Part shown: positions 54,042 through 61,100 of the stretch, piece by piece | Numbering within the stretch: the stretch's first letter is position 1 | Layout: each line of letters opens with the position of its first letter | Origin: Bacteroidales bacterium | Lineage (GTDB): Bacteria > Bacteroidota > Bacteroidia > Bacteroidales > UBA932 | NCBI GenBank assembly: GCA_017439305.1 | Contig: JAFSJK010000034.1 | Span: 1 to 64,000 of the forward strand | DNA: 64,000 nt | Direction: 5' to 3' | Notes under the pieces: model-generated | What the model saw: the letters and a program-made list of their open reading frames with translations, nothing else | What the model was told of the DNA's origin: nothing | Database searches by the model: none | Translations under genes and position numbers: made by a program

Positions 54042-56192
54042 ATGAAAAGCTTTTCCAGACTGTTATTCATTTCGCTCCTTGCCGTGGCCGCCTGGTCCTG
54101 CGGGAAGGACGATCCGGCCGGCCCCGAACCGGGGAAGGACAAACCCGAAGAGCCGGCCGTCAAGCCGGATCCGCCGGCCCCGGAAAAGGTCGTGGATTTT
54201 GACAAGTTTCCCTTGAAGGACCTCGCCGCGAAAGCGGGGATCAAACTGGGTGTGTCGTTCACTTATTGGGAATACAGGAACAACCCCGCCGTCCAGAGCA
54301 TCCTGATGCGCGACTTTGCCGCCGTCACCTTCGGCAACGAGATGAAGCACGATGCCATCGTCCAGGCGGACGGCCGGTATCGTTTCACGGCGGCTGACGA
54401 AATGGCCGGCTGGGCGAAAGCGTGCGGGACCGAGTTGTTCGGACATACGCTCGGCTGGCACAGCCAGCAGCAGCGTACCTACTTGAACTCCCTGATAGCC
54501 AACGCTTCCAAAAACAATGCAGCCTCGCTTCTGAAGAACAACTGGAACTTCGAGAGCGGTACTCTGGACGGCTTTGTCGCCAACGGTTTTGAGGTCTTTA
54601 CGAGCCTGTATGATGTTTTCACCGGCGATTATGCCGCGAAGGCCGTCCTGGACGGTGCCTCCCTCCAGCTTGACGTGGACATCGAAGCCGGGCAATCCTA
54701 TACCGTCTCCTTCTGGGCCAAGTCCCTGGGTGCCGAAGGAACGGTAGGGGTCCTTTCCGGCGATGGCCAGGGTGCGCAGACGCGTGTCTCTTCCCAGTGG
54801 AGCAAGTACTCCATTACCCTGGAAACCGGGTTCGTGGGCGAATTCGCCTACCGGATTATCTGTTCCAAGGACGTGGTAGTCGACAACATCCGCGTCATCG
54901 GAGACGGCAGTGTCCCTTCCGGCGACAGCTACATCAACCCGGCTGCCATCGACGGCGGCATCGATTTCGAGAGCCTGACGGCCGGCGGCGCCGGCCAGCT
55001 TACCTCGTCAGGCCTTTTCGTACAGGTGAACGGGCCTGAGTATGTGACCGTTACGGGTGATAATCCCCATAGCGGCGCCCTGTCGCTCAAGATGGACAAC
55101 GCGGACGGACATTGTGCGGACAGCTGGGATGTCCAGGTAGTCACGAAGTCCTTCGCCGTCAAGGCTGGAACCACTTACCGGATCGCCTGGTACGCCCGGG
55201 CTTCCCGGGAGGCCGACCTCCAAATCGACATCCGGGGAGACGGTGACGTCCAGTACCGGAATTCCGCCTGGGGGCAGTTCCCGAAGGTAGGCACCGACTG
55301 GACTTACCAATGGCTGGATTACACCGTGCAATCGGGGAATGACCTCTCCATCGGCTTCTTCGGCGGCACGGAAGCGGTCGCGTACTATATCGATGACATC
55401 CAGCTGTTTCCGGCCTCGGCGGCGGCCTCCGCGCCCCGGCGCGCTCCTGCCCTCAAGGCTGGTTTTAATCTGGACGGTGAACTGGTGAATGACGCCATCG
55501 GCTTCGTGTACCGCGACTGGGTATATGCGATGGTCGGACACTTCGACGTGTACGGTTGGGACGTCGTGAACGAAACGTTCTCCGACTGGCCTGTCGATTT
55601 CCGCAACGCGCAGAATACCGACCTTTCCAGGAACTTCGTCTGGGGACTGTATTTCAAGAGTACCAAGGACTGGGTGGACAAGGCCTTCGCGTATGCTACC
55701 GATGCCTTGCAGCGCAACGGGAAGACAGCCGTCCTGTACCTGAACGATTACAATCTCGAGACGATCGATGCCAAACGGAAAGCTTACTGTGACTATGTGA
55801 AAGGAAATCCGCAGGTAACCGGCGCAGGTTCCCAGATGCATCTGGACATGGCCACGCAGGACCTTAAGGGCAAGATCGTCGCCTCCCTCACGGACCTGAC
55901 CGCAACCGGCAGGATGGTCCGCATTTCCGAGCTGGACATCAAGTGTACCGACCTGACAGCGCAGGCGGACCTGTACAAGTTCATCTTCCAGAAATACCTG
56001 GAAATCGTCCCGGAGGCCCAGCGCGGCGGAATCACCATCTGGGGCATCAATGACAAGGATTCCTGGGTGGGCGAGAACAATGCGCCGCTCCTGTACCGCG
56101 GTGACACCTACACCCGCAAGCCCGCTTATGAGGCGCTTTACCTCTATCTCTGCGAGCTGGCCGGGGAAGATCCTTACCGGGAAGTGAATTGA
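54042..56192 (+). CDS. xyn10: GH10 endo-xylanase with CBM insertion, surface lipoprotein
   Basis: 716 residues. Lipoprotein signal MKSFSRLLFISLLAVAAWSC with an acidic linker. The GH10 barrel is split: N-terminal part 50-165 (GVSFTYWEY, VTFGNEMKHD, GHTLGWHSQQ), two CBM4/9-type beta-sandwiches at about 166-287 and 304-457, then the rest of the barrel 470-716. Acid/base is E511 in WDVVNETFSDW and nucleophile is E630 in RISELDIKCTD. This split design is known from the xylanase downstream of xusE in Prevotella and Bacteroides. ATG 54042 is chosen for the signal peptide. The 3' end overlaps the convergent GH67 gene by 19 nt. Confidence 0.94.
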   Translation: MKSFSRLLFISLLAVAAWSCGKDDPAGPEPGKDKPEEPAVKPDPPAPEKVVDFDKFPLKDLAAKAGIKLGVSFTYWEYRNNPAVQSILMRDFAAVTFGNEMKHDAIVQADGRYRFTAADEMAGWAKACGTELFGHTLGWHSQQQRTYLNSLIANASKNNAASLLKNNWNFESGTLDGFVANGFEVFTSLYDVFTGDYAAKAVLDGASLQLDVDIEAGQSYTVSFWAKSLGAEGTVGVLSGDGQGAQTRVSSQWSKYSITLETGFVGEFAYRIICSKDVVVDNIRVIGDGSVPSGDSYINPAAIDGGIDFESLTAGGAGQLTSSGLFVQVNGPEYVTVTGDNPHSGALSLKMDNADGHCADSWDVQVVTKSFAVKAGTTYRIAWYARASREADLQIDIRGDGDVQYRNSAWGQFPKVGTDWTYQWLDYTVQSGNDLSIGFFGGTEAVAYYIDDIQLFPASAAASAPRRAPALKAGFNLDGELVNDAIGFVYRDWVYAMVGHFDVYGWDVVNETFSDWPVDFRNAQNTDLSRNFVWGLYFKSTKDWVDKAFAYATDALQRNGKTAVLYLNDYNLETIDAKRKAYCDYVKGNPQVTGAGSQMHLDMATQDLKGKIVASLTDLTATGRMVRISELDIKCTDLTAQADLYKFIFQKYLEIVPEAQRGGITIWGINDKDSWVGENNAPLLYRGDTYTRKPAYEALYLYLCELAGEDPYREVN

Positions 56193-58201
56193 TTCCTGGC
56201 CAGGTGTTCGATGACCGGATGCCCCTCCGCATCATGGATGGGCATTCCCAGGTTGTCGGAGCGGATGGCACTGTTCAGGAGCGAGTCGATGGGCGTCTCC
56301 AGCGGAGCGACGTCGGCAGGGAGGGGGCGCTTGGAGAACAATTGGAAATAACCCACGCAGGCATCGCGCCACCAGCGGGCGTCAGCGGCCTGGATGGCCA
56401 GTTTCCCGGAAGTCTGATCCCAAAGGGCTGGAGCCACATAGGGCTTCAGCCCTTTCCAGGTCTCCCGGAAGCCGTCCACCGTCCGGATGCCGCGGTCGTA
56501 GTGGAGGCAGATTTCGTCCCAGAGGGTGCGTCCGGACTTCATGGGATGGTCCCAGGGCAGGTGGTGGAACCAGAGCAGGAGATTCTCGGGGCAGGTTTCC
56601 GGGTCGTTGAGGGTCGATGCCCAGGGCTCATTGTACTGGTCCACGTTGCCGGAACCGCTGCGGGTGCGGTCGAAACCGATCCCCGCGGAGTCGGCCTGGT
56701 GATAATAGGCCGGGGTCCAGTCGGGACGGCCCAGGCGCTCCCAGGGCATGGGACCGTAGTGCGTGCCACCGAACAGATGGTGCAGTCCCAGGGGCATTTC
56801 GTAATCGACGACGGCCTCGCGGGAGGCCATCATCATCTCCCGGACAGGATCCACAAATTTCTTTCCGAAGGTCTTGAACGACATGCCGGCCGGCCGGATG
56901 AAGGTCTGGCGGATCCATTCGTCGGCAATCTCCTCCGCGGACAGTTCCGGATTCCAGGCGAGGCGGCCGAAAGCGTACCAGTTGGCCTGGGCGAACACAT
57001 AGCCGCAGAAACCAGGATCCTGGCCCGTATTGGCGACCCCGGCGATGGCTGTCACCATCTTCGCCACCGTGGAGCCGGGACCGTCGCGGTACGTATCGGC
57101 CTGGAGGCATTCCTCCCAGGTCGTCCCGTGGTAGGCAAGGTGGTTGGAGAAGCCCAGGTATTCCTGCGTAATCTGGAACTCCATCATCATCTGCGTGTTA
57201 CGGAGCTTCCCGAACAAGGGACTGAAGGGTTCGCGCGGCTGGAAGTCCACCGGTCCGTTCTTGATCTGGACGATTACGTTGTCAGCGAACTTTCCGTCCA
57301 GCGGAAGGAATTCCTCCACGGCCTGATTGGCCCGGTCGGGACTCGTGGGGCTGTAGACGAAGGCCCGCCACATGACGATGCCGCCGTAGGGCTTCAGCGC
57401 CTCCGCCAGCATGTTGGCCCCGTCGGCGTGGGTACGGCCGTAATCCTGCGGACCGGCCTGGCCTTCGGAATTGGCCTTCACCAGGAAACCGCCGAAATCC
57501 GGGATGGCCTGGTAGATTTCCCGGGCCTTGTTTTTCCACCATTTCCGCACGGCGGGATTCAGCGGGTCGCCGCTGGTGAGTCCGCTCAGGGTGATGGGGC
57601 TGGTCCATTTGATGGACAGGTAGGTCTTGATTCCGTATTCGCGGAGGATGCCTGCGATCTTCGCCACCCGGGCGATATGTTCCGCATCCAGGATCAACGG
57701 ATTGGAATTCACGTTGTTGAGGACGGCTCCGTTCAGGCCCACGGAGGCACAGAGCTCTCCGTAGCGGCGGATGCGCTCCACCGGAATCTCCGGGGCGGTC
57801 CACTCCCACATGGACAGGCCCGCATAGCCCCGCTCCACGGTGTCGTCCAGGTTGTCCCAGTGGTTCAGGATGCGGAGGTCGTAGAAGGGCTTCTCCTGGA
57901 TGTCCAGTCCGGGATGGACCTGTCCCATCGTCTCCATCCGCTGCAAGGCGTACAGCCCGTAGCGAAGGCCTGCGTCAGAGCCTGCATCCACATGCATCCG
58001 GCCTTCGGGATCTTCGTAGATATGGTATCCTTCCGCGGGCAGGGACTTGTCGACCTGCGTATCCACGGAGACGCGGATTTCGCTGATGGACCGGCCGGCG
58101 GCCAGCCAGAGGTCGGTCCCGTCTTGCAACGGGGCTTGTACGAACGAGTTGCAGGCGGAAAGCAGCACTGCGAAAGCGGTAAGCAAAGGGAATCTGTGCA
58201 T
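56174..58201 (-). CDS. GH67 alpha-glucuronidase
   Basis: Removes (4-O-methyl)glucuronic acid from the non-reducing end of xylo-oligosaccharides. 675 residues, family length. Lipoprotein-like signal ending LLSAC. Catalytic acid Glu in FLVKANSEGQAGPQDYGRTHADGANML; catalytic Asp/Glu pair in VQIKNGPVDFQPREPFSPLFG. Other signatures: ILNHWDNLDDTVERGYAG and the C-terminal WDEICLHYDRGIRTVDGFRETW. It converges on the xylanase with a 19-nt overlap of coding ends. Confidence 0.96.
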   Translation of the reverse strand: MHRFPLLTAFAVLLSACNSFVQAPLQDGTDLWLAAGRSISEIRVSVDTQVDKSLPAEGYHIYEDPEGRMHVDAGSDAGLRYGLYALQRMETMGQVHPGLDIQEKPFYDLRILNHWDNLDDTVERGYAGLSMWEWTAPEIPVERIRRYGELCASVGLNGAVLNNVNSNPLILDAEHIARVAKIAGILREYGIKTYLSIKWTSPITLSGLTSGDPLNPAVRKWWKNKAREIYQAIPDFGGFLVKANSEGQAGPQDYGRTHADGANMLAEALKPYGGIVMWRAFVYSPTSPDRANQAVEEFLPLDGKFADNVIVQIKNGPVDFQPREPFSPLFGKLRNTQMMMEFQITQEYLGFSNHLAYHGTTWEECLQADTYRDGPGSTVAKMVTAIAGVANTGQDPGFCGYVFAQANWYAFGRLAWNPELSAEEIADEWIRQTFIRPAGMSFKTFGKKFVDPVREMMMASREAVVDYEMPLGLHHLFGGTHYGPMPWERLGRPDWTPAYYHQADSAGIGFDRTRSGSGNVDQYNEPWASTLNDPETCPENLLLWFHHLPWDHPMKSGRTLWDEICLHYDRGIRTVDGFRETWKGLKPYVAPALWDQTSGKLAIQAADARWWRDACVGYFQLFSKRPLPADVAPLETPIDSLLNSAIRSDNLGMPIHDAEGHPVIEHLARNQFTSR

Positions 58202-58321
58202 CGCGGGGGTCTTTCTTTTTCACAAGATAGTCAAAATCCCTCAAAATTGATAGAATATGATGCAAACTTGCATATCCTTCTCCGGGAGAATCCCTAACTT
58301 GGTTGCGAAATAACCAAGCAA

Positions 58322-60841
58322 ATGAAAAGATTCCATCTCCTGCCCCTGTTGCTCATCCTGGCTGCCTGCCAGTCCGAAGCGCCGGACCTCCGGCTCAACG
58401 ACCTGGAATACTTCGAGCGCCAGGGCGTCAATGTCCTCGTGTTCAACAATCCCTTCAGCGGCGGATTCAACGATGAGAAGAATTCCGGCATCGAAGTGAT
58501 CCACCACGGGGTCCGGACCATCCAGGGCGGTGCCGTCCGCCTGAGTCCCACGCCCGAACAGTGGGACCTGGTCCCGACGATGACATCCCGCACCGTCGAT
58601 TCGCTCGCGCAAAGCATCGAGGTAGGCATGCGTTATGACTGGTACGACTTTGATTCCCGCGTGGTCGTGACGGCCAAGGGTAAGGCGGTGGAGATCTCCG
58701 TATACCTGGACAAGCCGGTTCCTGAGGCTTTGGCCGGGGAGGCCGGTTTCAACCTGGAATTCCTGCCTTCCCAGTACTGGAACAAGGCGTATCTGGTCGA
58801 TGGAAGCCCCAACCGTTTCCCTCGCTATGCGGTCAGCGACACGAAAGTGCGTCCGAACGGGGAGAAAGTCCGCCAGTTCAAAGGTTACCGGACCTATGAC
58901 GACCGGGGAACCGGCCAGTTCATCGAGGCGCTGCCCCTGAGCACTGGACACGAGTTCCTCCTGGCTCCGGACGACCCGGCGCGGATGGTGAAGGTCTCCA
59001 GCGAGAGCGAACTCAGCCTCTTTGACGGCCGGATGCTGGCCCAGAACGGCTGGTTCGTCCTGCGAAGCGTGCTCCCGGCCGGCCAGACCGGCAAGGTCCT
59101 CACCTGGACCGTGGAGCCGAACGCCATTCCGGGCTGGATCCGGGAGCCGAACGTTGGCTTCTCCCAGATGGGTTACGTCCCTGACCAGCCGAAGGTCGCC
59201 GTCATCGAACTGGACCGGAAGGACAAGGTAAAGGGTTCCGCGTCCGTCTGGAAAGTCGATGCCGACGGTTCTTCCCGCCAGGTTTTCTCCGGCCCCGTGA
59301 AGGTCTGGGGCGACTATTTCAAGTACAGATACGCCAAGTTCGATTTCTCGGAACTCACCGATTCCGGCGTCTATTTCCTGCAATACGGAGATGTCCGGAC
59401 CGGGAACTTCATTATCGACCCTTCCGTCTACGACAAGATCACCGTGGCGACGAGCGATGTCTGGATTCCCGTCCATATGAACCATATGGCGGTCCACGAG
59501 GCTTATCGCCTCTGGCACGGCGAACCTTTCAAGGAAGGTTACCTGCAGGCTCCGCCGAGCACCGACCATTTCGACCTGCACTGGCAGGGCCCGACCACCG
59601 ACACGCGCTTCAAAGCCCTGGAACTCATTCCCGGCCTGAACGTGGGCGGTTATTTCGATGCGGGAGACTTCGATATCGAAACCGGTTCAAACATCAGCGT
59701 GGTGATGAACCTCATCACCCTGTGGGAGCAGTTCCGTTCGGAGCGTGATGAGACATTCGTCAGCGAGGAGCAGCGTTATGTGGAACTCCACCGGCCCGAC
59801 GGCACGCCTGATATCCTCCAGTATATCGAGCACGGTGTCCTGAACCTCGTAGCCCAGGCCGAACAGATCGGCCACATGGCTCAGACGCTCTCCAATTCGG
59901 TCCTGGACAACTACCATCATCTGGGCGATGCGGCGGGTATTACGGACGGTCTGCATTACGATCCCCGTCTGAAACCCTACCAGAAATCGGCCGACGGCAA
60001 GTCCAGCGGTACGCCGGACGACATGTGGGCTTTCACCAGCCGGAATCCGGGCCTGGACCTGCAGGCTGCGACGATGTTTGCCGCTGCAAGCCGCGTTCTG
60101 GCCGATTATGACCCTGACCTCGCCGCCCGTGCGCTGAAGCAGTCCATCTGTCTCCAGGAGGAGGGAATGAAACTGATGGCCGCCGATACCACCACCCGGC
60201 GTCGGAACCAGTTCGGCAACATTTCCTCATCCTTGCAGCTTTATGTTTCCACGAAGGAGCCGCACTATCTGGAACAGTTTACCAATGCCGTCTGGCCGGC
60301 TCTCGAGCGGGCGCCGATGTTCGCGCTCAATACCGCCCTGGATGCCGTCCCGTACCTGGATGACGCTTATAAGGAGAAACTGCGTCCCTATGTGGAGCAG
60401 TACCGTGACTATATCCTTCAGCTGGAGGACGAGAATCCATACGGGGTTCCCATCGGCCTGGGCAACTGGGCCGGCGGCGGCCAGGTGACCAGTTTCGGTA
60501 CCACCGTGTGCAACGCGTATCGCCATTATCCCGACATTATCGGCAAGGAACACATTTACAAGGCTCCTTCCTGGCTGTTCGGCTGCCACCCGTATCACAA
60601 TTATTCCTGGGTAGCCGCCGTCGGTGCCGCCCGTCCCAAACAGGTCTTCTACGGCAACAACCGCGCGGATTTCTCCTTCATCCCCGGCAACATGGCCCCC
60701 GGCCTGCTCTTCCGCCAGCCCGACCACTTCGAGAACTATGACGACTGGCCCTTCCTCTGGGGCCAGAACGAAGGTACCATCGCCGGAAACACCGGCTACC
60801 TGATCTGGGGCGAAACCTTCCGGGGCGCCCTCGCTGAATAA
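58322..60841 (+). CDS. GH9-family glycoside hydrolase with long N-terminal domain, lipoprotein
   Basis: 839 residues. Signal MKRFHLLPLLLILAAC. Residues about 25-260 form a beta-rich domain I cannot name. 262-360 is the cellulase N-terminal Ig-like domain (EPNVGFSQMGYVPDQPKVAVIEL). The (alpha/alpha)6 GH9 domain follows, with the catalytic Asp pair in GGYFDAGDFD and the proton-donor Glu in WGQNEGTIAGNTGYLIW; WLFGCHPYHNYSWV corresponds to the usual GH9 NP region. Activity on beta-glucan or xyloglucan is plausible; the substrate is not determinable. It is divergent from GH67 across a 120-nt gap in which I found no exact consensus -7 box (TAACTTGG at 58295 is closest). Confidence 0.88.
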   Translation: MKRFHLLPLLLILAACQSEAPDLRLNDLEYFERQGVNVLVFNNPFSGGFNDEKNSGIEVIHHGVRTIQGGAVRLSPTPEQWDLVPTMTSRTVDSLAQSIEVGMRYDWYDFDSRVVVTAKGKAVEISVYLDKPVPEALAGEAGFNLEFLPSQYWNKAYLVDGSPNRFPRYAVSDTKVRPNGEKVRQFKGYRTYDDRGTGQFIEALPLSTGHEFLLAPDDPARMVKVSSESELSLFDGRMLAQNGWFVLRSVLPAGQTGKVLTWTVEPNAIPGWIREPNVGFSQMGYVPDQPKVAVIELDRKDKVKGSASVWKVDADGSSRQVFSGPVKVWGDYFKYRYAKFDFSELTDSGVYFLQYGDVRTGNFIIDPSVYDKITVATSDVWIPVHMNHMAVHEAYRLWHGEPFKEGYLQAPPSTDHFDLHWQGPTTDTRFKALELIPGLNVGGYFDAGDFDIETGSNISVVMNLITLWEQFRSERDETFVSEEQRYVELHRPDGTPDILQYIEHGVLNLVAQAEQIGHMAQTLSNSVLDNYHHLGDAAGITDGLHYDPRLKPYQKSADGKSSGTPDDMWAFTSRNPGLDLQAATMFAAASRVLADYDPDLAARALKQSICLQEEGMKLMAADTTTRRRNQFGNISSSLQLYVSTKEPHYLEQFTNAVWPALERAPMFALNTALDAVPYLDDAYKEKLRPYVEQYRDYILQLEDENPYGVPIGLGNWAGGGQVTSFGTTVCNAYRHYPDIIGKEHIYKAPSWLFGCHPYHNYSWVAAVGAARPKQVFYGNNRADFSFIPGNMAPGLLFRQPDHFENYDDWPFLWGQNEGTIAGNTGYLIWGETFRGALAE

Positions 60842-60853
60842 GGCAGGTACTTT

Positions 60854-61086
60854 GGTCCGCTCCGGGCAGGCACCGGTCACTCCGGCTCCATACGTCTTTC
60901 AACGGGCTCGCACAGGGTCGGAAAGGTGCTTGACGGCGAACTCCTCCTCTTACGGGACCATTCCGGTCCCGTAATCGTCGTCAAACAAACGCCGTCATCC
61001 CTGTTGGGACCGCACCTTTCCTCGCGGCTCGCGTTCGTTGAAATCCGGATTCCGCCGGAGCGACCGGTGCCTGCCCGGAGCGGACC
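60854..61086. repeat. Large multi-stem palindrome, copy 2
   Basis: Outer arms of 33 bp (60854-60886 / 61054-61086) with a single mismatch. Inside, a core (60892-61047) homologous to 32901-33052 has stems TTTCAAC/GTTGAAA, GGAAAGGTGC/GCACCTTTCC, TGACGGCG/CGCCGTCA and TTACGGGACC/GGTCCCGTAA. It fills almost the whole gap between the convergent GH9 and regulator genes. The core reads in the same direction as copy 1. Confidence 0.85.
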
Positions 61087-61100
61087 GAATGGAGGAATAA

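Noticed and set aside
60842-61100. Simple bidirectional terminator between the convergent GH9 and HTCS genes
   Set aside because: The structure is far larger than a terminator, lacks T-runs next to the stem, and has a homologous core at 32.9 kb, so it is reported as a repeat element.
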